Assembly (NCBI RefSeq): GCF_902148855.1
Contig: NC_043962.1
Coordinates: forward strand, 31,196,828-31,260,827
DNA: 64,000 bases
Source: Sphaeramia orbicularis
Lineage: Eukaryota; Chordata; Actinopteri; Kurtiformes; Apogonidae
Direction: 5' to 3'
Both the position numbers and the translations under genes were made by a program. Shown here one piece after another: positions 36,041 through 46,427 of this stretch; position 1 is the stretch's first letter; every line of letters begins with the position of its first letter. The notes beneath the pieces were generated by a model. The model searched no databases and was not told the DNA's origin. It saw only the letters and a program-made list of their open reading frames with translations.

Positions 36041-37086
36041 ATGTGTGTGTGTGTGTGTGTGTGTGGGGGGGGGGGGTTACAGTGTGCCTGAGAGAGCAGC
36101 AGAGAGAGAGAGAGAGGGGTGCGCTGTTTGCACAGACAGACAGACTTGGGGGGAATTCACATAAGTTGCTGGACATATAGAAGAGAAACTGCAACAAAAG
36201 TATGGATCTCATCATGTATCATCATATTGATCTGTTACCGATACTCATCTTGGTATCAGTACTACCGATATTTAGATTGATACGCCCAGACCTAATGACC
36301 AACAGTGTGGTTGCCTTTGATTTTGAATGTTTGTGATAAAATGAATTGTTACATAGTAAGTTATTGGTTTAGTTTAATATTAGCAGTTAAAATGAATAGT
36401 TTAAACAACATAACTTCAACATCTAGGGACCATTTTATTACTCAATTTTTATACCTTTAAATATTTTGAAGACAGAACTTTTGCCAATTTCTCAATATGA
36501 TATTAGTATATTTTATAAAATAAAGAATCTGAGTACCTCATCCACCACTGGATCTTATATAATACTATCTATTATGGTGACTAAAGCAGTATCTGTTTTT
36601 AATTGTGTTTTGTTTTTTTTTCATGTGATATCATTATTAACACTCAGTACTGGACTAACTGATGAATTACAGGTCATAAATCTTAATTTGTCTCAGTGCT
36701 GTTCAGAGTCTTACCCCAGGTGTTGCTGTCTGGAGGTTGAAGGCTGAGGTGCACAGGCTGAAGGACTGGTGGAATGACTTTGCTGACACCCCTGAATGAA
36801 AACATCCGCTTAAATATAAAACAAAACAAGTATCTCCAACAGGAAACGGTAATTTAGACAGCTGTAGACTAGGTTTGACCATAGCCAGAGCTACAAACGT
36901 AAAAAATAAAAAAAAAAATACTATGTTAAACAGTTTGATGTAAATGATGCATACAACACAATGTTACACAGTATTTAGTAAATGAATAAACGATAAAATC
37001 AATGGTATGTTTGTGGATTATAAGTGAATTATCCGACCTTGAGGAGAGGCACTCGCCACTATCAAACAAGTTGGCTTCGCAGACAT
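32958..37086 (-). CDS. gatd1: Glutamine amidotransferase-like class 1 domain-containing protein 1 (PDDC1)
   Basis: Seven minus-strand exons run from [17 protein letters not shown] (37038-37086) through about 36715-36770, 34000-34095, 33795-33902, 33620-33708, 33430-33523 and 32958-33073, ending [10 protein letters not shown]. Recognisable tracts are [48 protein letters not shown] and [10 protein letters not shown]. They match human GATD1, a DJ-1/PfpI-like fold protein reported on early endosomes. The nucleophile elbow reads [11 protein letters not shown], with Gly where active class 1 amidotransferases have Cys, as in the human protein, so it is probably not a classical glutaminase. Introns carry several MITEs. 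The order chid1-gatd1-cd151-cracr2b follows human 11p15.5. Confidence 0.93.
33148..33391. mobile_element. Short inverted-repeat MITE (GAGACCCAG family), copy 2
   Basis: The ends are CATCCTTCTGAGACCCAGCA and ACTGGGTCTCAGGAGGATAT. The interior (ATGCATTTTTGTCTTTTGTA, CTGTTGCATCCTGC) matches the nested copy at 18916-19127 throughout. It lies in the last gatd1 intron. Confidence 0.7.
34177..34971. mobile_element. hAT-type non-autonomous element
   Basis: It begins CAGAGGTGTCAAAAGTATTC and ends inverted ACTTGTGTTACTTGGCACCTCTG. The 8-bp flanks CAAAAGGA and CAAGGGGA match at 6 of 8 positions, consistent with an aged hAT duplication. Repeated AAGTA-type motifs fill both subterminal regions. About 795 bp, no transposase frame, in a gatd1 intron. 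Confidence 0.75.
35255..35385. repeat. Fragment of an (AAGTAC)-rich fish DNA element
   Basis: TTCACTGGTGGAAAGTACTT followed by repeated TACTTGTACTC/TACTGTACTTT motifs resembles the end of a common teleost DNA transposon. It is cut off at its right side by the next element. Only one end is seen. Confidence 0.45.
35386..35595. mobile_element. Short inverted-repeat MITE (ACACTGTTGCYCATAAAG family), copy 2
   Basis: The ends are ACACTGTTGCTCATAAAG and its complement CTTTATGAGCAATAA. The interior is an inverted match of the copy at 25091-25245. It sits inside or beside the fragment at 35255-35385, so it came later. Confidence 0.65.
35596..36297. mobile_element. Non-autonomous DNA element with GATACC-rich ends, containing microsatellites
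   Basis: The left end GGGTGGGTGATACTGGGAAT and the right end GTATTGATCTAAATAT-like complement (reading TTTAGATTGATACGCCCAGA on +) are imperfect inverted repeats rich in GGTATC/GATACC. Inside are a (GT)n run at about 36007-36064, a G11 run and an (AG)n run, which are probably secondary expansions. It lies in the gatd1 intron; superfamily uncertain. Confidence 0.5.
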
Positions 37087-37438
37087 TTCATTTAACTCTA
37101 CTTTTCTCCTGCGTCAAATATTTTACTTCTTTTTTTTTTCAATCGAATAACTTGGCAATTTTCGGTAAAAATCGGTGAAATCAAGCAGGAGTACGAAGAG
37201 GAAGTTGTAGTCACATGATAACAACATCCTGTAGGGTAATTTCAAAATAAAAGCCCGGTGTAATTCAGGATAAAATAGGACACAGGTTCATGAATGGAAA
37301 ACAATTTTATTAGCCGTTCAAAGAGCGATCATTTTATATCATTGTTCACTCATTTTGATAAATAAATTGTGGCATAAAAAAGAGACTACTTAAACAAAAA
37401 ATAACAGATGTATCCTAGATTATGTGTTTCCTCTTTAT

Positions 37439-37986
37439 TTAACCCGTAAAGACCCAACCATCCATCGACAACCAAAATCATCTACTGATCTAAACTGTTA
37501 ATACCTGTTGATCCACTAATCCTATCAATACATGTAAGTAACTGGTATAAAATACACTTTTCTCATCTTTTCATGGTCATCAGATATGACCCATTTGGAC
37601 ATTCAGAGGCTCCGTAGTGAACGTGGAAACACTGTCATCTTCTACAACATTGAGTCACCAGTAAAAACCCACGGAGTTGGATCAATGACAGTGGGTGGAG
37701 ATACTTGGTTTAAGTTCAGTTTATGATATATGTTACTAAAAAAAGTCACATTTCCTTCAGTTTTCCATTTTTCATATAATAACCCTCAACTTTAATGTGA
37801 GCTTTTATGAACATCTACATGATTAACTCATTGAATATAGGAAAATACCTGATTTATACTTAAAAATGCAAAATACAGAGTATAATATGAGAACAAATGG
37901 TGATAAATTAGTTGATAAAGGTTAAATAGAGAGAAAAATGCACTTGGGAACTGACACAAAAGTGGCACTGGGTCTTTATGGGTTAA
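37439..37986. mobile_element. piggyBac-like MITE, copy 3
   Basis: It is bounded by TTAACCCGTAAAGACCCA and TGGGTCTTTATGGGTTAA with TTAA on both sides. It is the best preserved pair of ends in the family. It lies between the gatd1 start and the cd151 3' end, oriented like copy 1. Confidence 0.85.
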
Positions 37987-38218
37987 AATTGTATCACCAT
38001 TGAATGTTTGTAAAAGGAACAAAACTGAAAGCATGCGAGGGAATATGCAGAACAGGAACTGCTGTCCAGCAGCATAATCATCTCAAGTGTCCTGTATGTG
38101 TAATTAAAACTGTGATAACAAACTGGATGTAAAAGTGTGTAAATTGCAGATGTGAAAATAACCAAAAATCTGGCAATGCATATGATGTGACACATTTGCA
38201 ATATTTGAGTGTTCAAAA

Positions 38219-41200
38219 TCAGTATGGATCTTCTTTCAAATTTCTATAAAGGCAGCAAGTAAACATCATCCCCACAAGCTGAAAGAGAAAAACATGAGGA
38301 ATTTGTTAGTTCCACACAGCACACAGAAAGTAGTATTGTTAACAATTTGGCTCCTGGCACTTTGTAAAATATTTTATTACTGATTCATTCTAACTTGTAT
38401 TTTAACTTCAGTGGTTGGGATATTACCTGTAGAAATGCAATACCAATACCCACTGCACCAAGAATATACAGCTGATTTAGGATGAACTCCTCTAATTTCA
38501 TTATGCAGCCACCCTAGAAGCACATGAAATAGAAAATATATTCAGTGTTATCACAATTTCATATTTACATCAGGTAACTGAAAGGCTCTACCTACCTCCA
38601 CCTTGTAGATGTTGGACGGGTGGTCTCTTTGTCCACAGAGGTCACTCGGGGTTTTACAGCAGCTATCAGGAACAAGTCGCTTATTCTGTGGATCTTGGAT
38701 CCAGATACTGTCTGACCAGTCTGAGGAGCTGTTACTGCCGCAGCACTTAAACTGAGAGAATTCAAATGAAACAAATGATAATGTTAAGTCATACACAGTC
38801 AAAGTAGAATTCAGATACTTTACTTAAGAAAAAGTATCAAGCTACAGTAAAAATACAGATTAAAGTTCTGCATGTAAACCTTACTTTAGTAAAACTAGGT
38901 ATGTATTAACAGTTAAATTTACTTAAAGTATGAAGAGTGACTATGCAGTAAAGTAGTCCCTGTCAGTGTTTTAATTTATATATTTTTGTTTAATATTACT
39001 GTTTCATTGCATGTGTGTGTTTGATTTCACTACTATAGATATTTAAGGCTGAGCCAGTTCGAGTACAGTGCACAAATAGTGTTGCTCTGTTTGCATCATA
39101 TTCTATAAGCTCACCCTATGTTTGTAGTATCACTGTCATGTGGAAGACATATATCTCTAAAAAGTCATCTTTTCATGACCTCAGAAAATAGGCCTGTTTT
39201 CAGTTTTGTGTCACTGTATTTTCCATCTAATCCAAGAGCGTTTTGAGTGTTTATTTAACTTAAGAAGAAGGAACAGTTTTGTCAAGTCAGCACATTTGGC
39301 GATCCCTGGTTTTCATTAGAAAAGAAGGGAATGAAAAATTAAAATCTGAAAATTAATGACTGTAAAATGCATATTTGCCTGCAAGGTGTCATGGAAGAAG
39401 CATAAAGCTACCAAGAATGAAACACTCAATAAAGTACAATTTGTACTTCATACAGCAATTGAAAAATACCTTGTTACATTCTACCACTGCAGTTATATAA
39501 ATGGTCAGCTTGGTAGAGGGGATAGTTCCCCGATTGTACAATTAATCTTATTTAACATAAAATATTCCACTTCCACACCTCTTGCTGAAGCCTGTCCACA
39601 GCCTGTGTGACACTTTCCTCCCCTGGCTGCTGGTATTTCTGCTGCATGGTCACCTTCAGGTTCTGTCTGAGCTCCTCATCCAGCTGTAAGAGAAAAAAAA
39701 CACTTCAATGATTGTTCAGAAGTGCATCTATCACTGACAGACCTCTCCTTAACCCATAAAGACCCAGTGCTACTTTTGAAATTCTCTTTATTGAACCTTT
39801 CTTAAGTGATTTATCACCATTTATTATAAAAAAATTTCCTCTGTATATTGTGTTTTTTCATCAAAAATCACATATTTTCCTACATTTAATTCACTGATTA
39901 TGTAAATGCTCATAAAACTTCATATTAAAGTTCAGGGTTATTATATGCGAAAAAGAAAAAACTGGATAAAACGTGACTTTTTCAACAAAATATATCATTA
40001 ACTGAATATAAACAAAGTTTCTCCATCCACTGTCATTTATCGAGCTCCATGGGTTTTATTGTGAATCAGTGTTGTGGAAGATGATGTTGTTTCCACATTC
40101 ACTGCAAAGCCTCTGAACGTTCACATGGATCATATCTGGTGACCATGAAAAGATGATAAACAGCATTTCACACCAATTATTTAAATGGATTAATCATTTT
40201 TGTAGTTTAGGAGTTATTATACATTTCAGATGAGTAGATAATTTTAGTCACCATGTAGCTGTTTGGGTCTTTATGGGTTAATAAATTCTTTTGATAAAGT
40301 TTTTTTTTTTACCTTCTCTGTAAAATTCCACTGTACCTGTCCAATACCCACATAACTCAAAACATATGAACTTGGCTCCTCTGTCTACACTCCCTGTTCC
40401 ACATGAGCAATCTTAAAATTCATTTGAAATAAAATTGATTTGTTGCTTGACTGATAATGTGCACAGACTGAAAACAAACCATCTTATATCACCCTGTTTT
40501 AGAAACAGTTTGATATAAAACAGACACATTTGGCAGCAGATTACCTGGTAGCAGAAAGGGAAACACTGGAGCGAGAGAAGGGGGAGAAAGAGAGGTGTGA
40601 GAAAGATGGAAAAACAAGACAAATGAAGAACATGCACAGAGAGGCATGAAGAGAGGATTTCACAACTGCAAGTACAGCAACTGTGCTAGTTTAGGATTCT
40701 GTTTCATGATCAACAGACTTTAGAGGTGGTGAATTAAACAAAGAGGTGGGGTTGAAATACACGAAGAGAGGTTGTGACACAAATAAACACAGAAAATAAT
40801 TAAATCAACATACATAGAGATGGGATTCATAATTGATGGGGAAAATGTAAAAATATTGTAGCTAATAAATATATCAACATATCAGATGATAATAATAGTG
40901 TCATTGTTTACATACAATAACAGCACCATATGGGAGAATTATCTGTCTGTAATTACATGCAAACACAAGTAAACAGAAAGAAAATCTTTCACCTCTTGGT
41001 GGTTAATGTAGGCCATCACACCCGCTATTATTTCCAGCAGGAAAATACAGAGTAACAGGATCAAATACTATAAAGGAGAAACAGGGAAAATGAACAACAT
41101 AGCAAATAAGACAAGCTGCAAATATTCAACTAGTTTTTGTCTAAACTGTGGCCTAAATATCCTAAATAAGAATGAACTGAATAAGCCAAAAGAACAATAT

Positions 41201-41349
41201 GCTCTAGAGAACAACTGATGCACTTGATTATTCATGTCATTCACTATTATTCATGTCTTGTTATTCATAACAAAGGTCAGGGCGGATATTGAAATAGACA
41301 TAACGTCACAGAGCTTGTGCAGTTTGTGCTTCTGTATTAAATTCTCATG

Positions 41350-41382
<33 letters not shown>

Positions 41383-42769
41383 AAACACACTTAAGTCCAG
41401 GCACCAGCTTGTGATGCCCGTCATTCCTCTGGCATGAGCTGCACTCTAAATCTAAACTCTTAAAGACACACTCTGCGTGACTTTGTCTGTTACACCTGAC
41501 AGTCATGCCATGCTGACATAACATGCTGCACTAAATGCAGGAAGACGAGACAGAAGGTCAGCAAGGATTAACTTTGAATATGTGTACATTTAGACCAGGT
41601 TGTATGAACACAAACAGGACTTTCCTCATTTACATGACATGGATTAAAATTTTGATTTATAAATAAATGAGTGTCTTATGTGACAGAAGCACATTACCAC
41701 AATCAACAGGCTCTTTAGCTCCTTCAGAGTGGCGCAGCATCCGATTATTCCCGTCATTATCACAATGACTCCAGCAACTATCAGGATGTAAGCTGAAGCT
41801 GAATAGAGGCTGGAGTTGAGTAAGCTGATGTAGTCGCTCTTCTCCACCAGAGTCCAGACTCCCACTGCCAGTACAGCTCCTCCTGCCAGCTGACAGAAAA
41901 AAACGTTATCTACTCAACTCAAACCAGATGCTCAGGAATGGAGCTCATAATTTATACCAGTTATAATGTCACTCCTAAAAAGCAAGAGTGATGCAACCAT
42001 GACAACGCCCTATTCTTAAACTTCAGAAGATAGGCAGCTAGATATGTTTGTCACTCACTTCTCTGATAAACATAAATCACACATTCAGAATGCCAGTGCA
42101 AACAATATATGACATTTATTAAAACTGTATAACAAACTTACAGTATTATTTGGATTTATCGTAGGTGGGGAAAAATTAGGTGTTTTAATAGCTGTGTTGT
42201 TCATGCAAATGGAAAGTAAATATTTAAAGTAAGGATAATACTTGATATGTTCCACTAATGGTGTTAATACAGTCATGGAAAAAATGATTAGACCACCCTT
42301 ATTTTATTAAATTTCTTGTTCATTTTAATACCTGGTACAACTAAAGGTACATTTGTTTGGACAAATATGATAACAACAAAAATAGCTAATAAGATTTTAA
42401 TTTAAGAGCTGATATCTAGCCATTTTCCATGGTTTTCTTGATAATAACCAAAATCACTTCAGTTCTTACATCAATAGTTATGGCATTGTACTGACAAAAG
42501 CAGTGCTTTTAGGCATTCCATGTTTTCTTTTCTGTCTGTTTTAGTCACATGATACACACAGGAGTTAGTACTTGATTGCACAACCACTGTTTTTGATAAC
42601 TGTTGATGGTCTAATAATTTTTTTCTGCGACTGTAATTTGGTGCAATACTTAGTAGAGAGATGAAAACATGACATTTTAACCTACCCAGAATAGAACATT
42701 AAATAAGAAGAGTAGATATTTAAGGCAAATTGTCCCACAGGTGTGTGTTTTTTCACCTCGTGCTTCCAT
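38219..42769 (-). CDS. cd151: Tetraspanin CD151
   Basis: CD151 is a plasma-membrane tetraspanin that binds laminin-receptor integrins (alpha3beta1, alpha6beta4). Minus-strand coding exons are 42686-42769, 41698-41889, about 40993-41067, 39577-39686, 38597-38752, 38428-38514 and 38219-38279. The start is [20 protein letters not shown], with the first membrane segment directly after. SDYISLL and [13 protein letters not shown] mark the small loop and second/third segments. The large loop has [19 protein letters not shown] and the integrin-contact motif [16 protein letters not shown] (human Gln-Arg-Asp 194-196). The tail [12 protein letters not shown] ends in a YxxL-free short form. A likely noncoding first exon ends at 43717. 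Teleosts often have two CD151 copies; I cannot tell which one this is. Confidence 0.93.
38790..39060. repeat. (AAGTA)-rich fish DNA-element remnant in a cd151 intron
   Basis: TACTTTACTTAAGAAAAAGT followed by CTACAGTAAAAATACAG and several ACTTTAGTAAAA motifs resembles a common teleost hAT-like repeat. Ends are not resolved. Confidence 0.4.
39749..40281. mobile_element. piggyBac-like MITE, copy 4
   Basis: The ends are TTAACCCATAAAGACCCA and TTGGGTCTTTATGGGTTAA, both with TTAA. It is in opposite internal orientation to copies 1 and 3, and in the same orientation as the split copy at 18706-20060. It lies in a cd151 intron and serves as the uninterrupted reference for the nested insertions. Confidence 0.85.
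41355..41382. repeat. (GTCT)n microsatellite
   Basis: A short GTCT tetranucleotide run in a cd151 intron. Confidence 0.8.
42270..42633. mobile_element. Tc1/mariner-type MITE (CAGTCGCGGAAAAAATTATT family), copy 1
   Basis: It begins CAGTCATGGAAAAAATGATT and ends AATTTTTTTCTGCGACTG, flanked by TA on each side. The interior (CCTGGTACAACTAAAGGTAC, GGCATTCCATGTTTTC) is shared with the copies at 44430-44771 and 50680-51044. It is 364 bp and lies in the cd151 intron next to the first coding exon. Confidence 0.85.
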
Positions 42770-43716
42770 TCTGAAAAAAAAAAAAAGACACATGATTACT
42801 CTGTATGTTGATGTAAAAATAAAGAGGGCATCAAAAGCTTAAATTAGTCTCTGTGAGAAGATTAAATTGCACAGCTGAATCTGTCTGTAAAATGAACTTT
42901 AGGTGCTCTGAGTGTCAGTGTTTTTGTGAGATTTTCATCTGTGTTGCCTGCCTGCATGACAAAGATAAAGCCAATCACTTCTCTATCTGATTGAAACTAG
43001 TTAGTCGAGGTATACATGAAGGAATTTCCTCTTTTAGTGTGAAATAGTTTAGTTCCACCTTTAGTGTGAAATGTCATTTACTGGCTGGAGCTCATATACA
43101 AGTACAATCCAGTCTGAGTGAGTCATAAGGGATATGCTTTTTATATGCATTAATGTTACGCACAACATGTGTTGAACATGAAATAATATAAAGTGCATTT
43201 CAGAGTTGCAGAAAAGAATTCACTGATTAAATCAAACCTGTTGTGGGGAAAACATACTTAACTACACGTGTCACATGCCAAGCAGCAGACAGATATACTG
43301 TATGTGTCACCCACCCAGTAACTCAACCTGATCTTCTCACACTCAAGTGATTCACTGTTCACTTTTAATTCTTACTTTATGAATTAGTCAACATGTATAT
43401 CCTAAACTGAGCTGCCTTCAGCTTCTATTTAAAGAAAAGTTAATTCTGGGCATAATAAAATATGATACTTATAGTCACATAAACTTAGCACTGAACATCT
43501 CCCCTAATGAAGAAATAAACAAATGAGAAAAAGCTCTATAGGAGCATTGATGGAATATGCAATCCTGTACTTTACTCATGAGACAAAATAGTGTATAAGT
43601 AAATATGATTATGAGAAAAAAGAATCTCTTAAAGAAGTCACATTCAGAGTTATTTTTAAACCATTGTGTCATGGAAAAACTCCTCTCCCTTTCCGCTGAG
43701 ACTGAAATACTCCTAC

Positions 43717-43912
43717 CTGATTTTAGATGGTGGGCCCCGAAGGATGCAGATTATCAGGGTAACGTCTTCCAATCTCCCGCTAACCCCAGTGTCAATGTGC
43801 TGCTGTCGGTGAAGGTTAACTGCAACAGTGTAAGTTCTCGGTTGACACTCAGACTGGATCGTCTGAGCGCCTGTCCTCTTTTGGCAGAGCAGTTTGTCTC
43901 ACCCCTCTGAAT
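43717..43912 (-). promoter_or_regulatory. cd151: Probable noncoding first exon and promoter of cd151
   Basis: A GC-richer block ends, read on the minus strand, with ATCAG|gtaggagt at 43717, a good donor for the acceptor just before the coding start at 42769. The position upstream of cd151 and the composition shift are the only evidence. Confidence 0.45.
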
Positions 43913-44196
43913 GCTATATAAAGTGCATGGCTGCCCCCAGCTGGCTTATCATGCTTATTGAAAAATACAATGACACAAAATAATCAAAAATATATTTATT
44001 GGTTGCATTAAATGATCCATAACACATCGCAGATAGGGTGTAGTAAACTTGTTCACAGTAAAATGGCACTGTTTGTGTTTTGACCTGATCTATCCTTCTG
44101 TTGTTGGCATTTCCAACAAATCTCCAGCTGTTGCAACAACCAAAATGTAACATTACTAAACCATGTCAGGTAAACAGGATGAGAGCACTCTTATGG

Positions 44197-46333
44197 TTAT
44201 GTACAGCAGCTGCTTTTAGGAGGGTCCTCTGTCAGTAAAAGTACGTCTCCACATTGTTGGGTGTTCTGGGCCATTAACAACCTACAAGTAAGAAAAGGTG
44301 ATTCACTTATTTTGCATCGAAAACAACACATAAGCCTATCATAAAAGTCGAATTGCATCAACTGATTTGGCTGCATTTCCCCTTATCATAAAAATTTATG
44401 AGGAACTTCAATCACTTTCCAGGTAACTACAGTCACGGAAAAAATTATTAGACCACCCTTGTTTTCTTCAATTTCTTGTCCATTTTAATGCCTGGTACAA
44501 CTAAAGGTACATTTGTTTGGACAAATATAATGACAAAAAAATAGCTCATCAAAGTTTAATTTCAGAGCTGATATCTAGCCATTTTCCATGTTCTCTTAAT
44601 AATAACCAAAATCACTTAAGTTCTTACATCAATAGCTATGGCATTGTTCTGCCAAAAACGGTGCTTTTAGGCATTCCATGTTTTCTTTTCTGTGTTTTAG
44701 TCACATGATACATACAGGAGTTAGTTTGTTTTTGATGACTTTTGATGGTCTAATAATTTTTTCTGTAACTGTATGTACAATTTACTTCTAGCATTGCAAA
44801 ATCTCTGCAGATACATTATGTAGATAATATGCATGACATACTCAGCCAAATGAGTCATCGCCTTCCCCATGTTATGTCCAGTCTTGGCACTGCACTCATA
44901 AAACACAGCCTGGTGCTGCTGTACGAGCAAAAAAGACGAAATATACAGATAAAATATACAGAGCCAAAAAAAAAGAAATATACAGATATTTTTAACATTG
45001 TTTAAAACCCAGTTATCTTCTTCTATCTATCTTTATTTCTGATAATGTGGACAAATTACTGCAGAGGGTAGTTTGAATATTTAAATGAGCCTCACCACTG
45101 CCAGTTTCTGACCATCCCTTGTTGTCACTTTTCTGTTGTCACTGTCTGTGAGATCCAGCTTGTTACCCAGAAGCATTAGCACTGCACCTTCACACATCTT
45201 CTCCTGGGGTGGAGGCAAAACAAGTTAGAGTACACACTTATCAATTTCAGTTCTAAAACTAAGCAAACACATCCTGACACTTAAGTATATAATTATTTTG
45301 TGTGTGTAAACATATGATAAGAATAAAAAAGGGATAAATCAGGTCTTATCACTCAAACAGAATTCATGTCAGTAAAAAAGACTGTTGAGCTGTATTATGA
45401 AAATTCTGCATGAGTATTTAGAACATACATTTTTCAACTCTGCCTTCTCACCTTCACAGTATCTATCCAGCCTCTCACTGCGGTGAAGGAGAGGGGTTGA
45501 GTTATGTCATACATGGCAAGGATGCCGTCAGCCTTACGGTAGTACTGCTCAGTGATGCTACGAAACCTGAAAAAGAATCGGTATAAAAGGTATAAGAAAA
45601 AGCGCTACTCTACAAAATAAGCTGGGATATTTGTAAATCCACAAAGAGAAAAGGTGGTAAATATGGGAATAGGCTTTGCTCTGTCCCACCTCTCCTGCCC
45701 TGCAGTGTCCCAGAGCTGCAGAGTGATGGTGGTGGAGCCCAGAGTTAAAGTCTTCATCTGAAAATCTATACCTGTAAGAAAAGAACCCTGGTTTCATATC
45801 ATACCCTTTAATGACCTGATAGTATTTTGATCATCATAACAAAAAGTGGTTAAACCAAGTACTTACCCGCAGTAGCATTCATTTTACTGAAGAAGCGGCC
45901 TGTGCAGTAGTGCTGGATGAAGGAGCTTTTACCAACTCCTGAGTTACCTAGGAATACCACCTTGAACACACTCTGACTGACACCTTTGCTCTAAAATGTT
46001 AAAAGGACCAAAATTTACCAATAGGTCTTACTTTTTTTCTGTTTTAAACTCTCTGCCTGTTATTTGTGTAAATCATCCTCTGTTACTGTGCAGCAGTTCA
46101 TTTTTCTACATTATCTGTATTGTTTTTTAGCTTCTGCATCGACAATTGAAAAGTTAGTAATTAATTTTCAACATGTTGGTAGGAGAACTCAAACAATAAA
46201 GAAAATTCACATATGACACAAATAGAAAGCAACAAATATACTCTCTAAATGTTAAAAAAGGAATGGGTAGTAATAAGCACTTATTTAGTCCCAACCCTCC
46301 TCCATGAGTTATTGTGTGTTTGTATATAGATGC

Positions 46334-46427
<94 letters not shown>

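Noticed and set aside
34177-36297. Candidate extra exons of gatd1 in its long intron
   Set aside because: The intron is filled by hAT-like and other DNA elements plus microsatellites, and the flanking gatd1 exons already join in phase.
43605-43910. A 101-codon plus-strand open frame and a TATATAAAG motif at about 43916
   Set aside because: The frame overlaps the probable cd151 first exon on the minus strand. The TATA-like motif points away from cd151 and has no gene in front of it.
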